DNA of 64,000 bases from Buttiauxella agrestis ATCC 33320 (GCF_000735355.1 NZ_JMPI01000025.1:1-64000), one strand, 5' to 3'; positions 26,385-35,678 are shown, counted from the stretch's first letter. Translations and numbers: made by a program. The notes: generated by a model from the sequence alone, not told the origin.

Positions 26385-26813
26385 ATGCAGTCTCAAAAAA
26401 GAACCTTTTCCGAACGCATCGTACATGCAGTGGGTTTCGAAGTTATCGCCATTGCGATTTGTGCGCCGCTGGCGGCGTGGATCCTGAACAAACCCTTATT
26501 CCAGATGGGCGCGCTGGCGATCATGCTGTCTACCGTCGCCATGGTATGGAACATGATTTATAACGCCGGGTTTGATAAGTTTTTCCCGGTCGGCCAAAAG
26601 CGTCGCCTGCCGCTGCGCATCGCGCACTCGCTGGGTTTTGAAGGGGGCTTTATTTTGATTGGCCTGCCGCTGGCCGCCTGGATGCTCAACATTTCATTGC
26701 TACAGGCGTTTATGGTCGAGATTGGCTTCTTCCTGTTCTTCCTGCCGTATAGCGTGATTTACAACTGGGCGTACGACACCTTGCGTGCGCGTTGGGTGTC
26801 CGCTTCGGCTTAA
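26385..26813 (+). CDS. PACE-family efflux transporter
   Basis: 142-residue membrane protein with two tandem bacterial transmembrane pair domains, four helices in all. Each half carries the family pattern: RIVHAVGFEVIAIAICAPLAAWIL / NMIYNAGFDKF, then RIAHSLGFEGGFILIGLPLAAWML / YNWAYDTLRARW. PACE proteins export chlorhexidine and other biocides or polyamines by proton exchange; the key membrane acidic residue is the Glu of GFE. Start at 26385 follows GGAG with 8-base spacing. Confidence 0.9.
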   Translation: MQSQKRTFSERIVHAVGFEVIAIAICAPLAAWILNKPLFQMGALAIMLSTVAMVWNMIYNAGFDKFFPVGQKRRLPLRIAHSLGFEGGFILIGLPLAAWMLNISLLQAFMVEIGFFLFFLPYSVIYNWAYDTLRARWVSASA

Positions 26814-26875
26814 GTAGATTAGATATTTGCAGGATTGTGCAATCATCCGACAGCATTGCGCTACAGAGAAATTCG

Positions 26876-26914
26876 GCTCCAGGTGACACTAAGTCGGTCA
26901 AACACACCTGGAGC
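26876..26914 (+). promoter_or_regulatory. Inverted repeat covering the aldehyde dehydrogenase ribosome site
   Basis: GCTCCAGGTG (26876-26885) / CACCTGGAGC (26905-26914), a perfect 10-bp dyad with a 19-base spacer. The right arm contains the GGAG ribosome site of the gene starting at 26920, so in mRNA it would be paired. As DNA it could be a dimer operator, for instance for the downstream AraC-type regulator. Confidence 0.55.
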
Positions 26915-26919
26915 GCAAC

Positions 26920-28320
26920 ATGAAAACTATCAATAAAATCTATATCAACGGCCAGTTTGTTACCCCTCACGGGGAAGAGATCATCGACCTTATCAATCCC
27001 GCTAACGAAACTAAAATCGCACAGGTTCAGCTGGCCGATGTGGACGATACGCGTCGGGCAATTGCGGCGGCAAAAGCAGCGTTCCCGGCGATGCGCCTGT
27101 CAACACGTGAACAGCGTATGGCGTGGCTGCAACAGTTACACGACGCAGTGAAATCCCGCGAAGCCGAACTTATCGACACCATGGTTGAAGAGTATGGTTG
27201 CCCGCGTTTCTTTGCCGAAAGCACCGTTCAACGCTCATACACCGGCTTTTTGCAGATGCGCGATATTCTTGCTGATTACGCCTTTGAAACCCGCGTCGGC
27301 GGCGCAAACGTGGTAATGGAACCGCTTGGTGTTGTCGGCCTTATCACGCCATGGAACGCTAACTATGGTTTTATTGCGGGCAAACTCTCAACGGTCATCG
27401 CCTCCGGTTCTACAGCGGTGATTAAGCCCAGCGAACTGAGCGCTCAACAAACGGCAATTATCACCGAATGCCTGCACGCGGCGGGTCTGCCGGATGGGGT
27501 GATTAACATTGTGACCGGGCGCGGTGACGTCGTTGGGGCAGAAATTACCCGCCACCCGGACATCGCTAAAATTTCGTTTACCGGTTCGACTCAGGTCGGC
27601 AAAACCATTGCTCGCGGCGCTGTGGATACCTTAAAACGCGTCACGCTGGAGCTGGGCGGGAAGTCAGCCAATGTGCTGCTCGATGATGTCGATCTGGAGC
27701 AAGCGATTCCGCTCGCGTTGCAGGTGATGTCGTGGAACAGCGGGCAGGCCTGTATCGCAGGCACCCGTTTACTGGTGCCTGAAAGCCGACTCGAAGCGGT
27801 AAAGGAACAACTGCGCAAACACATTTCACACCTGACACCCGGCGAAAACATCGGGACATCCGTCACCGCCCAGCAGTATCAACGCGTGCAGAATTACATC
27901 CGCAAAGGCATCGAAGAAGGGGCTGAATTACTGTGTGGTGGAGTGGGTCGCCCGCAAGGTTTCGATCGCGGTTACTATGTGAAACCGACTGTTTTTGTTA
28001 ATGTTCGCAACGAGATGACTATCGCCCAACAAGAGATTTTTGGCCCGGTATTATCAGTGATAACTTACAAAGATGATGCCGACGCCGTGGCTATCGCCAA
28101 CGATACGATTTACGGTTTGCAGGCTTACGTTAGCGGGAAAGATGCGGCGCGAACGGCGGCGGTGGCGAACCAATTGATTGCCGGACGCGTCTTCGTAAAT
28201 GGCGTTTATGACGAGCCGAACGCGCCGTTTGGCGGCTTTAAGCAATCAGGGTTGGGGCGCGAGTTTGGCACTTACGGGCTGGAAGGGTATCTTGAACCGA
28301 AAGCCATCATGGGGCAGTGA
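26920..28320 (+). CDS. NAD(P)-dependent aldehyde dehydrogenase
   Basis: 466-residue aldehyde dehydrogenase superfamily enzyme oxidising an aldehyde to an acid. Catalytic Cys278 (NSGQACIAG), general base Glu244 (LELGGKSA), Asn146 (TPWNANYG) and the cofactor loop FTGSTQVGK are all present. The AraC-type gene starts 1 bp after its stop, so regulator and enzyme form an operon. Substrate unknown; the YqhC-like partner suggests response to toxic short aldehydes. Confidence 0.9.
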   Translation: MKTINKIYINGQFVTPHGEEIIDLINPANETKIAQVQLADVDDTRRAIAAAKAAFPAMRLSTREQRMAWLQQLHDAVKSREAELIDTMVEEYGCPRFFAESTVQRSYTGFLQMRDILADYAFETRVGGANVVMEPLGVVGLITPWNANYGFIAGKLSTVIASGSTAVIKPSELSAQQTAIITECLHAAGLPDGVINIVTGRGDVVGAEITRHPDIAKISFTGSTQVGKTIARGAVDTLKRVTLELGGKSANVLLDDVDLEQAIPLALQVMSWNSGQACIAGTRLLVPESRLEAVKEQLRKHISHLTPGENIGTSVTAQQYQRVQNYIRKGIEEGAELLCGGVGRPQGFDRGYYVKPTVFVNVRNEMTIAQQEIFGPVLSVITYKDDADAVAIANDTIYGLQAYVSGKDAARTAAVANQLIAGRVFVNGVYDEPNAPFGGFKQSGLGREFGTYGLEGYLEPKAIMGQ

Positions 28321-28321
28321 T

Positions 28322-29266
28322 ATGCCAGAAGAAGCAAATATTCAGCGGCCTGAGGGCCACATTTTAACGGAACTATGCCAGCGCGTGGCGGCACATTATC
28401 AGCGCAGAGGCACAATGGATCGTGATTTTGTGACGGCGTTGCCATGGCTGAGTTTTGTGCGCATACCCGAGCCGACGGTGCTTAATCGCGGCATGTTGCA
28501 ACCCTCGATGTGCATCGTGTTGCAAGGGCGCAAAAAGATGTTGATTGGTGACAACGTCACGGAATATGGGCCAGGGAGTTATTCGCTGGCCGCCGTGGAT
28601 ATGCCGGTTTCCGGGCAGGTCACACAAGCCAGTGAATCCGCGCCCTACTATGGCGTGCGCATCGATCTGGACAGCAAAGAAATTGCCGATCTTATTGTCT
28701 CGTTGCAAATTACCCTGCCTGAAAAACAGCACGAAGCCTCCAATGCGGGTGCCTGGGTGACGCAATCCGACGAAGCGTTACAGGAGGCCTTTTTGCGCCT
28801 GGTTAAACTGCTGGATACGCCAGATGACCTGCCGGTTTTATCAAAACTCATCAAACAGGAAATACTCTATCGCCTGGTGACTGCCCCCGCCGGGTCAGCA
28901 TTCTGGAAACAAACGCTGGCGTGGACGCAAGGCAAAGGTATCGGGGAAGCGCTGGCGTGGATTAAGCGCCATTTCGCCGAACCGCTGAAAATTGATGAGC
29001 TGGCAAAACGCGTAGGGATGAGTTCATCGAGCCTGCATCACCGCTTTAAGGCACTGACGGTGATGAGTCCGTTGCAGTATCAAAAGCAGATCCGTCTACT
29101 CGAAGCGCGGCGATTGCTACTGAGCGGTAGCCTGGATGTGGCGAACGTCGCCTGGCTTGTAGGGTACGAATCGCCGTCACAGTTTAATCGCGAATATCGC
29201 CGTTCCTTCGGCGCAGCCCCTTTGCAGGATGTGGAAACGCTGCGCCAGATGGGCGTTACGCTTTAG
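28322..29266 (+). CDS. AraC-family regulator, YqhC-like
   Basis: 314 residues from the ATG at 28322 ([13 protein letters not shown]). The first 190 residues match the AraC_N (PF06719-type) sensing domain ([41 protein letters not shown]), followed by two helix-turn-helix motifs ([44 protein letters not shown]). This architecture is that of YqhC, the E. coli activator of aldehyde reductase genes; co-transcription with an aldehyde dehydrogenase fits. Its end overlaps tam by 11 bp tail to tail. A much longer frame upstream overlaps the dehydrogenase gene and is not used. Confidence 0.88.
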   Translation: MPEEANIQRPEGHILTELCQRVAAHYQRRGTMDRDFVTALPWLSFVRIPEPTVLNRGMLQPSMCIVLQGRKKMLIGDNVTEYGPGSYSLAAVDMPVSGQVTQASESAPYYGVRIDLDSKEIADLIVSLQITLPEKQHEASNAGAWVTQSDEALQEAFLRLVKLLDTPDDLPVLSKLIKQEILYRLVTAPAGSAFWKQTLAWTQGKGIGEALAWIKRHFAEPLKIDELAKRVGMSSSSLHHRFKALTVMSPLQYQKQIRLLEARRLLLSGSLDVANVAWLVGYESPSQFNREYRRSFGAAPLQDVETLRQMGVTL

Positions 29267-30017
29267 TTTTACGCGCCACAATAAACAGACGCGGGAACAG
29301 CATCAGCACATTTCCGTCGTGTTGCCGCGGATAGGCCTGCTGCAAAAGCGTGTGATAACGAGCCAGAAAAGCCTGCTGCTGGATGTCATCGAGTTTCGCG
29401 AGATAAGGGCGCAGGCCGGTAGAACTGAGCCATTCAATAATGGCCTGGGCAGACGGCATCACGTGGAAATAGGTGGTGCGCCAGATATCTACCGTACAAC
29501 CCGCCTGTGCCAACAAATCGTAATACTGCTGCGCGGGGAGTAATTCCTCACGCCCCGAGTCGGGCTGACCCAATTCAAAAGCGACCTGGCGCATTAATGT
29601 GTGCGTCGGTTCCTGCCAGTTGTCCGGCATTTGTACCGCTAACACACCGCCTTCAGCCAATTGCGCCGCGAGATGTGGAAAGAGCGACGGATGATCCCCC
29701 AGCCATTGCAAAGACGCATTCGCGTAAATCACATCCTGTTTCACCGTGGGTTGCCAGTGGGCAATATCGGCGCTTTCAAACTGGCAATCCGGTAGTGCCG
29801 CGCGGGCTTTATCCAGCATCGCCGGAGAGTTATCGACCCCCGTCACGCTTGAATGTGGGAAGGCTTTGCGCAGTAACGCAGTGCTGTTCCCAGGGCCGCA
29901 GCCTAAATCAGAAATGTGTTGCGCGGCAGGGTGTTGGATACGGGCGGCTAACTCGGCTGCCGGGCGGGTGCGCTCTGCTTCAAACTGCAAATAAAGGGCG
30001 GGATTCCAGTCTCGCAT
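29256..30017 (-). CDS. tam: Trans-aconitate 2-methyltransferase
   Basis: 253-residue SAM-dependent methyltransferase (E. coli Tam 252) that methylates trans-aconitate, removing an inhibitor of aconitase. Motif I is [13 protein letters not shown] (about residues 38-50); further matches include [18 protein letters not shown] at the start, [23 protein letters not shown] and [10 protein letters not shown]. Single gene with its own promoter region. Confidence 0.94.
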   Translation of the reverse strand: MRDWNPALYLQFEAERTRPAAELAARIQHPAAQHISDLGCGPGNSTALLRKAFPHSSVTGVDNSPAMLDKARAALPDCQFESADIAHWQPTVKQDVIYANASLQWLGDHPSLFPHLAAQLAEGGVLAVQMPDNWQEPTHTLMRQVAFELGQPDSGREELLPAQQYYDLLAQAGCTVDIWRTTYFHVMPSAQAIIEWLSSTGLRPYLAKLDDIQQQAFLARYHTLLQQAYPRQHDGNVLMLFPRLFIVARKTKA

Positions 30018-30136
30018 GGGCTTCTCCTGAGGCTAAAATTGCATTGAGCGACGTGATGAATTAGGAAATTGTATATCTCCTGGATTACACCAAACTGTTG
30101 TAACGTAGTCGATCAAATCAGGTAAGGAAAACCGTA

Positions 30137-31159
30137 ATGAAAGTGACACGCAAACAGGAAAAAGTCATCCGGCATACGCTTGAAGGCTGGCGCAAAGAAG
30201 GGGTGATAGACGAAACCGAGCAACAGCGCTTGGAACAAAATCTCTCGGTACAGCTTTTTGACTGGCAGCGCCTGAGCCGTTACGCCTTCTGGATTGCGCT
30301 GGCCTGCGCCATTATCGCTATTGGAAGCCTGGTCGCCGACGAATATTTGATGGCGTTGCTGTTCAATTTTGGCTACCTCACTCGCGCCATTATTCTGGCG
30401 CTCATTTCCGCCGCGTTATATTTCTGGGGTTTTCGCCGCCAAAACATCACACCTGAAAAACGCTACAGCAACGAAGCGATTCTGTTTATGGGCGTGCTGT
30501 TCACTGCTTTATGCCTGTCCCAGGTCGGCATGGCGCTGGACACCGGCAGCGGCAACGTCGCGCCACTGTTCTTACTTGGCTGCGCCATCTACGGCGCAAT
30601 CGGCTACCTGGGGCGTTCCGGGCTAATCTGGCTATTTTGCCTGCTGGCACTGGGCAGCTTTTTCGGCACTTCCACGGGATACGCATCCGGTTGGGGCGCG
30701 TACTGGCTTGGCATGAATTACCCGATTCGCTTTGTGTTATTCGGTGGAGTACTGCTGGCAGCCTGTTATTTGCTGAAACCCATCTTGCAGCAGCGAAATT
30801 TGTTTAACACCAGCAAGGCGATGGGATTGCTGTACCTGTTTATCGCGCTGTGGATTTTGTCGATCTTCGGTAACTACGATTACGATATCTGGCAAAGCGT
30901 GCGCCAGATGGAGTTGATGCACTGGTCGTTGCTTTTTGCCCTGGCGGCAGGAGCATGTATTTGGATAAGCCTGAAAACCGACGACGGCATGTTGCGCGGC
31001 TTTGGTTTAACGTTTTTAGGTATCAACCTCTACACCCGCTATTTCGAAATGTTCTGGGACGATACCAACAAAGTGATTTTCTTCCTGCTGCTGGCGATTT
31101 CGCTGGCTCTTGTCGGACGCTACGCGGAGAAGATTTGGCGCGTGGGCGAAGGGCGTTAA
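30137..31159 (+). CDS. DUF2157-type integral membrane protein
   Basis: 340-residue protein: a cytoplasmic N-terminal segment of about 50 charged residues (WRKEGVIDETEQQRLEQNL) followed by about nine to ten hydrophobic helices to residue 330. The N-terminal segment and general layout are those of DUF2157 membrane proteins. No catalytic motif. Function unknown. Monocistronic, with an inverted repeat shortly after the stop. Confidence 0.75.
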   Translation: MKVTRKQEKVIRHTLEGWRKEGVIDETEQQRLEQNLSVQLFDWQRLSRYAFWIALACAIIAIGSLVADEYLMALLFNFGYLTRAIILALISAALYFWGFRRQNITPEKRYSNEAILFMGVLFTALCLSQVGMALDTGSGNVAPLFLLGCAIYGAIGYLGRSGLIWLFCLLALGSFFGTSTGYASGWGAYWLGMNYPIRFVLFGGVLLAACYLLKPILQQRNLFNTSKAMGLLYLFIALWILSIFGNYDYDIWQSVRQMELMHWSLLFALAAGACIWISLKTDDGMLRGFGLTFLGINLYTRYFEMFWDDTNKVIFFLLLAISLALVGRYAEKIWRVGEGR

Positions 31160-31165
31160 TGATTC

Positions 31166-31189
31166 TGAGGATACCAACTGGTATCCTCA
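31166..31189 (+). terminator. Hairpin between convergent genes
   Basis: TGAGGATACC-AACT-GGTATCCTCA, a perfect 10-bp stem with a 4-base loop 6 bases after the DUF2157-type gene and 17 bases before the end of the GFA-family gene. No T tract, so termination strength is uncertain. Confidence 0.55.
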
Positions 31190-31206
31190 ATGCTTAGACG
31201 TTGGAT

Positions 31207-31617
31207 TCACTTAATCGCCGTATACGTCAGATATCCCGCCACGCCGCCACCGCCATCTTTTGGATGGTGCGAGCCTTCCATTACCGTGACTTTGGGGAAG
31301 TCGAAAGGCGAAACGCCTTCAATGCAGGCGACGTTAACGCCGTATTGTTCCGGGGTGGAGCGGCGCTGGTGGAAGGTGTAAATCCCGCACACCGAACAGA
31401 AAAAATGCACCGCTTCGCCAGTGTTAAAACGGTACTCGGTTAGCTTGTCTTTGCCCTTAATGACTTCGATGCCGGATAGCTGCGCCGAAACGGCAACCGC
31501 GCCGCGCATACGGCAAAATGAGCAGTTGCAGCGGCGGGCGGTGTTGAACCCGTCCGTCAGTTCAACGGTAAAAGCGACAGCACCACAATGGCATTGAGCA
31601 GACAACTTTTTGTTCAT
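31207..31617 (-). CDS. GFA/CENP-V family zinc protein
   Basis: 136-residue protein of the glutathione-dependent formaldehyde-activating (GFA) fold. Zinc-binding cysteines are in the expected order: Cys9 and Cys11 (CHC), Cys30, Cys32 and Cys35 (CNCSFC), Cys74 and Cys77 (CSVC). Family members include Gfa, which helps formaldehyde react with glutathione, but many have no known substrate. Single gene. Confidence 0.88.
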   Translation of the reverse strand: MNKKLSAQCHCGAVAFTVELTDGFNTARRCNCSFCRMRGAVAVSAQLSGIEVIKGKDKLTEYRFNTGEAVHFFCSVCGIYTFHQRRSTPEQYGVNVACIEGVSPFDFPKVTVMEGSHHPKDGGGGVAGYLTYTAIK

Positions 31618-31753
31618 AATGACCTCCGTCTGAGTTTTTCTTTCCTCAGCTTAGTGGGTATTAGTGGCTTGTCATCACCGCAAGGCTGTATTTTCGCGTC
31701 ATCTTTTGCGAGGATAGCGCCAAATTTCGGCTATCAGCAAAAGGGTAATAAAC

Positions 31754-32047
31754 ATGGCCAAGCATCCTACGGGCAAACACCTGCGCGCACCCATCGTCAT
31801 CAACGACAAAAATCTGTTGGTTTACGTGGTTCGCGGTTCAAAAATTGAAGATATGCCAGCCGATGAAGACGAAGATTATCCGGGCGATATGCAGATGCTA
31901 ATGCCGCAGTTGTCGAAAGATTTTGATGCGGAATTAAACGAAGCGATCGAAGAGTGCGAGTCGGGTGATGTGATTGTCTTTATGTGCACCACGGATATGA
32001 TTTTTGAGTACGGGTATTCAAAAATTAAAGCGATGCGTGTTGCGTAA
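31754..32047 (+). CDS. Small acidic protein, function unknown
   Basis: 97 residues, cytoplasmic, very acidic in the middle (MPADEDEDYPGDMQ) and around 63-72 (NEAIEECESGD). It may be a DUF1869-type enterobacterial protein, but I cannot confirm this. A good ribosome site (AAGGGTAATAAAC) precedes the ATG and a strong bidirectional terminator follows, which supports a real gene. No motif suggests an activity. Confidence 0.75.
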   Translation: MAKHPTGKHLRAPIVINDKNLLVYVVRGSKIEDMPADEDEDYPGDMQMLMPQLSKDFDAELNEAIEECESGDVIVFMCTTDMIFEYGYSKIKAMRVA

Positions 32048-32079
32048 AAAAATCCCCGGCGCTATGCCGGGGTTTGTTC
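32046..32079. terminator. Bidirectional rho-independent terminator
   Basis: CCCCGGC (32054-32060) / GCCGGGG (32066-32072), flanked by A7 on the left and TTTGTTCT on the right, between convergent genes ending at 32047 and 32082. It has a T run in both reading directions. Confidence 0.85.
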
Positions 32080-32081
32080 TG

Positions 32082-32450
32082 TTAGTGGCCGTAAAAAATC
32101 TCGCCTTTCATGGCACGTAAAATTTTGCCTTCCGCGTCCGTGATCAACACGTAGTTCCCACCCATATATGTCCAGTGGCTTCCGGCTTCTGGTGCCGGGA
32201 GATGGCGAATCTGCCAGGCATCAATCTGGTAAGGCTTGGTGCGGTATAAATCCGGCACGATGTCGCCAATTTTAAATGGCTTGTAATCGGCGTGGAACTC
32301 CTGGATTTCAAAAGAAGAACTTTGCGGCGCAGGTGTCGCGACGGCACCCGGCGCGGTCACAGGTGCGTCTGCGGCGACAGCCGTAAACGTCATTGGCAAA
32401 GAACCGGCCATCAAAACCGCTGAAAAAACAAAAACATTCAATTTACGCAT
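32082..32450 (-). CDS. RcnB-family periplasmic protein
   Basis: 122 residues from the ATG at 32450, which has GGAG 6 bases upstream; a longer frame begins at 32471. Signal peptide of about 27 residues (MRKLNVFVFSAVLMAGSLPMTFTAVAA), a Pro/Ala/Thr-rich linker, then an RcnB-like domain (QIDAWQIRHLPAPEAGSHWTYMGGNYVLITDAEGKIL). RcnB affects nickel and cobalt homeostasis in E. coli; other members are uncharacterised. No metal transporter adjoins here, so the role is open. Confidence 0.8.
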   Translation of the reverse strand: MRKLNVFVFSAVLMAGSLPMTFTAVAADAPVTAPGAVATPAPQSSSFEIQEFHADYKPFKIGDIVPDLYRTKPYQIDAWQIRHLPAPEAGSHWTYMGGNYVLITDAEGKILRAMKGEIFYGH

Positions 32451-32504
32451 ATCTTCTCCAGATACATTCATCTGCTGGCTATCAAAATAATGCCGTTATC
32501 TCTA

Positions 32505-33512
32505 TCACGTTGTTTCGCGTGAAGTAATCATTTTTTCGTTACCTGAAGTAAATGTTTTACGGTAAGCGGCGGGCGTGGTGTCGAGCTTTGCCCTGAAATG
32601 ATGACGAAGAGTGGCGGCGCTGCCAAAGCCAACGCGCTCGGCAATTTCATCTATCGAAAGCGTGCTGCTTTCCAGCAAATCGCGGCAGCGTGTCAGGCGC
32701 ACATTGAGCAACCATCGCGCGGGCGTGGTGCCGGTTGCGGCGCTAAAGCGGCGTAAAAATGTGCGCGGACTCATACCGGTAAAAGCGGCAAGTGATTCCA
32801 CGCAATGCTCATCGGCAAGGTGAGTGTGGAGATAATCAAACAGCGGGCTGAGGCGCTTGCTTTCATAAGGCGTAGGCACCGGCTGCTCGATAAACTGCGC
32901 CTGACCGCCGACGCGATGGGGCGGGACCACTAATCTACGTGCGACACTGTTTGCCGCCGCCTGGCCGTAATCCCGGCGCACAAGATGCAAACTCAAATCG
33001 ATACCCGCCGCACTGCCCGCGGAGGTCAGAACTGAGCCGTTGTCGATGTAGAGCACATCCGGCATGACCTGAATTTCGGGGTAACGTTGTTGCAGTTTTT
33101 CGGTATAACGCCAGTGTGTGGAAGCCTGTAATCCGTTCAGCAAACCGGCAGCAGCCAACACAAATACACCGGAGCAAATCGACATAATTCGCGCCCCGCG
33201 AGCATGGGCTGCACGCAGCGCTTCACATAAGGGTTCGGGCACTGGCTCATCGGCACCGCGCCAGCCCGGCACAACTATCGTCCCCGCCAGTGCCAGCAAA
33301 TCAAGCCCGCCATCGACCGTTAAACGTATGCCACCGGTTGCGCGGAACTCGCCAGCTTCGATTCCCGCCACTGCAAAACGATACCAGTCGTTGCCCATTT
33401 CCGGGCGCGGCAGGCCAAACACTTCAACAGCCACGCCAAATTCAAACGTGCACAGACCGTCATACGCCAGGGCGACAACAAGAGGATTATGTGGAGGAAG
33501 AGAGTTTGTCAT
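32505..33512 (-). CDS. ftrA: FtrA-type regulator (DJ-1/PfpI domain plus AraC helix-turn-helix)
   Basis: 335 residues from the ATG at 33512 (MTNSLPPHNPLVVALAYDGL); the frame continues to a GTG at 33542. Residues about 10-180 form a GATase-1/DJ-1-like domain with the nucleophile-elbow motif SICSGVFVLAAAGLL; the last 110 residues carry the AraC helix-turn-helix pair (CVESLAAFTGMSPRTFLRRF; IDEIAERVGFGSAATLRHHFR). The GlxA/FtrA subfamily lacks amidase function and senses small molecules. Divergent from the rhodanese gene, the standard ftrA arrangement in enterobacteria, which it probably controls. Confidence 0.85.
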   Translation of the reverse strand: MTNSLPPHNPLVVALAYDGLCTFEFGVAVEVFGLPRPEMGNDWYRFAVAGIEAGEFRATGGIRLTVDGGLDLLALAGTIVVPGWRGADEPVPEPLCEALRAAHARGARIMSICSGVFVLAAAGLLNGLQASTHWRYTEKLQQRYPEIQVMPDVLYIDNGSVLTSAGSAAGIDLSLHLVRRDYGQAAANSVARRLVVPPHRVGGQAQFIEQPVPTPYESKRLSPLFDYLHTHLADEHCVESLAAFTGMSPRTFLRRFSAATGTTPARWLLNVRLTRCRDLLESSTLSIDEIAERVGFGSAATLRHHFRAKLDTTPAAYRKTFTSGNEKMITSRETT

Positions 33513-33598
33513 GATCTTCACGTTATCTGTCATTTCTGCCACACGTCAAGCGGCATGCAGCAATCTATAGTGGTCTCTCACCCACACGAGGAGGTTGT

Positions 33599-33988
33599 AT
33601 GAGTTACGTCACTGATTATCCTGCCGCTGCGCCTGAAATCGCCGCTGCTCATTTTCTCCAGCGTCTGTGTCTCGAGACAGACTGCGACGATGTGCATAGC
33701 GCGATGAAAGACGAAGATATGGATTTTGTTCTGCTGCACGTGGTCGGCTCCCCGGAGGCCTTCGCTCGTCGCCATATTCCTGGCGCTTTGCATTTGCGCC
33801 ATCGTGATATGTCTGCTGAACGGATGGCCGAGTGGCCTGCCGATACCTTATTCGTGGTTTATTGCGCCGGGCCGCATTGCAACGGTGCCGATCGCGCAGC
33901 GCTTAAACTGGCACGCCTGGGTCGCCCGGTAAAAATTATGATTGGTGGAATAACGGGTTGGGCTGACGAAGGTTTTAGCTTTGCCTGA
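33599..33988 (+). CDS. Rhodanese-like sulfurtransferase
   Basis: 129-residue single rhodanese domain. The active-site Cys89 starts the loop CAGPHCNGAD, and the CDC25-like entry motif HIPGALHLRHRDM is at 59-71. The seven-residue-plus loop is longer than in simple thiosulfate sulfurtransferases, so the sulfur acceptor or another substrate is unknown. Paired with divergent ftrA; ribosome site GAGGAGG directly upstream (start MSYVTDYPAA). Confidence 0.9.
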   Translation: MSYVTDYPAAAPEIAAAHFLQRLCLETDCDDVHSAMKDEDMDFVLLHVVGSPEAFARRHIPGALHLRHRDMSAERMAEWPADTLFVVYCAGPHCNGADRAALKLARLGRPVKIMIGGITGWADEGFSFA

Positions 33989-34065
33989 GTAGTGAATTTG
34001 CTATCCGCGAGGCGTGAAGTGAGTGTAATCTTGGCTCACTTTTGTCATCCCTGAAGGAAGTTACA

Positions 34066-34569
34066 ATGTCGATTTACAGCGAAACTAACGCTCAGTTTAT
34101 TCTCGGTTTAAACAATTTATCTGCGATTCTTGATAAAGCCGTCAACTGGGCAAAAGAGAATGGCAAAACTGAAGAGAGCCTGCTGACGGCAACACTTGCG
34201 GAAGATATGTATCCGCTGGTGCGCCAGGTGCAAATTTCTACCGATATGGCCAAACGTGCCGTTGCACGCCTGGCGGGTGTGGACGCTCCGGTAATGGAAG
34301 ATAACGAAACCACCATCGCCCAACTTCAGGCACGCATTGCCGCAACGGTTGAATTCATGAAAGGCATTACCGATGCTCAACTGGACGGTGATGATGAGCG
34401 CCCAATCGTGGTGATGGCTCGCGAACATGAACTGCGTTTCACCGCTCGCAGCTATGTCTACAAATTCGCTACACCGAACTTTTATTTCCACTTCACCACC
34501 GCTTACGACATCCTGCGTCAGGCGGGTGTGCCATTGGGTAAGCGTGATTTCGTCGGCCCAATCTTCTAA
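34066..34569 (+). CDS. DUF1993 family protein
   Basis: 167 residues from the ATG at 34066 (GAAGGAAG 6 bases upstream). Matches the DUF1993 pattern: LNNLSAILDKAVNWAKENG, LAEDMYPLVRQVQISTDMAKRAVARLAGV, FYFHFTTAYDILRQAGVPLGKRDFVG. The family resembles DinB-like four-helix bundles; it has conserved His near the end (FYFHFTT). Function unknown. Ends 15 bp from the convergent yneE gene. Confidence 0.88.
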   Translation: MSIYSETNAQFILGLNNLSAILDKAVNWAKENGKTEESLLTATLAEDMYPLVRQVQISTDMAKRAVARLAGVDAPVMEDNETTIAQLQARIAATVEFMKGITDAQLDGDDERPIVVMAREHELRFTARSYVYKFATPNFYFHFTTAYDILRQAGVPLGKRDFVGPIF

Positions 34570-34584
34570 TGAAATCCGCGCCCG

Positions 34585-35502
34585 TTAGCTCAGCCGATAA
34601 TGGCGGTTCGGGCGCAACTTCTCCGGTAATTCCTCGCTTTCATCCATATCGTGTAAATCACGCTCAATGCTGTTGCATATCGCATCCAGCGGCAAGTCGT
34701 TATCTTCGGTGCCAAACGGCTCTTCCAGCTCTTCGGCCAATGTGTCGAGCGAGATAAACGTATACGAGATAAACACCGACAAAAATGGCGTCATGTAATG
34801 CAGGTCTGTCACCAGCGCAAACGGCAGCATAATGCAAAACAGGTAAACGGTGCGGTGCAGAATCAGCGTGTAGGCGAACGGAACGGGAGTGCTCGCAATG
34901 CGCTCGCAACCACCGGCAACCGCCGAAAGATCGTTGAGATGATGATTAAGACTGCTCCACACCACATCGGAAATCAGCCCCTGTTTGCGTTTATCGCCGA
35001 GCCAGCTCCCCATCAGCAACAAGATGCGTTGGCACGGTGCCTGGCTTTTAACCACCCACTGCAATTCTTCTGCGCTCAGGTATTTTTTGAGTGTCTCTTC
35101 CACCGGGCGTTTACGCAACGTTAGGCGCAAAGCATGGCAAAACGCAGTCTGCAAATTCACCAGCGCGGTGATTTGACTTTGATTCTCACCCAGCACGCTT
35201 TTTGCCTCACGCAAGAACGAGCGCTGCGTAATGGTCAGATTTCCCCACAGCGTGCGCGCTTCGTTAAAACGTGCGTAGCAGGCGCTGTTTCTGAAGCCTA
35301 AAAAGATAGCAATTGCCACGCCGAGAATACTGAACGGGGCGGTGGTCAGTTTAATGCCGAGTGTTTCATACCAGGGCAGAAAGAAAATAATGCCAATCGA
35401 AAGGGCAAGGTTTAGTAGCAGGCGGGAGTAGATTTTTTGTAGAACCGAGCCATGCCAGACAAATAAGCGGATAAACCAGTGTTGATGCGGACGAACAATC
35501 AT
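34585..35502 (-). CDS. yneE: Bestrophin-family anion/cation channel YneE
   Basis: 305 residues from the ATG at 35502 (MIVRPHQHWFIRLFVWHGSV), matching the E. coli YneE start and length (304). Conserved bestrophin stretches: LGFRNSACYARFNEARTLWGNL, LMGSWLGDKRKQG, PFAYTLILHRTVYLFCIMLPFALVTDLHYMTPF, FISLDTLAEELEEPFGTEDNDLPLDA. Bacterial bestrophins form pentameric ion channels in the inner membrane. The open frame extends five codons upstream. Confidence 0.94.
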   Translation of the reverse strand: MIVRPHQHWFIRLFVWHGSVLQKIYSRLLLNLALSIGIIFFLPWYETLGIKLTTAPFSILGVAIAIFLGFRNSACYARFNEARTLWGNLTITQRSFLREAKSVLGENQSQITALVNLQTAFCHALRLTLRKRPVEETLKKYLSAEELQWVVKSQAPCQRILLLMGSWLGDKRKQGLISDVVWSSLNHHLNDLSAVAGGCERIASTPVPFAYTLILHRTVYLFCIMLPFALVTDLHYMTPFLSVFISYTFISLDTLAEELEEPFGTEDNDLPLDAICNSIERDLHDMDESEELPEKLRPNRHYRLS

Positions 35503-35662
35503 AATCAGGATGCTCAAAAACAGGACGTCATATTTAACGGCAAAGTGTGACGCAGATCAACTTTGAATTTACACCGTCTTAACAACATGAATAATTTTCA
35601 ATAACCATGAAAGATCTTCGTTTGTTCTCATGGTCACTATCTGCCATTCTCATTCAAACAAT

Positions 35663-35678
35663 AGCCGTCCAGATGGCT
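35663..35678. promoter_or_regulatory. Candidate MetJ operator (two met boxes)
   Basis: AGCCGTCC followed by AGATGGCT: two tandem 8-mers, each matching the met box AGACGTCT at six of eight positions, 62 bp upstream of the MetE-like gene. MetJ binds at least two adjacent boxes. Supported by the methionine-related downstream gene, but two mismatches per box make it tentative. Confidence 0.45.
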
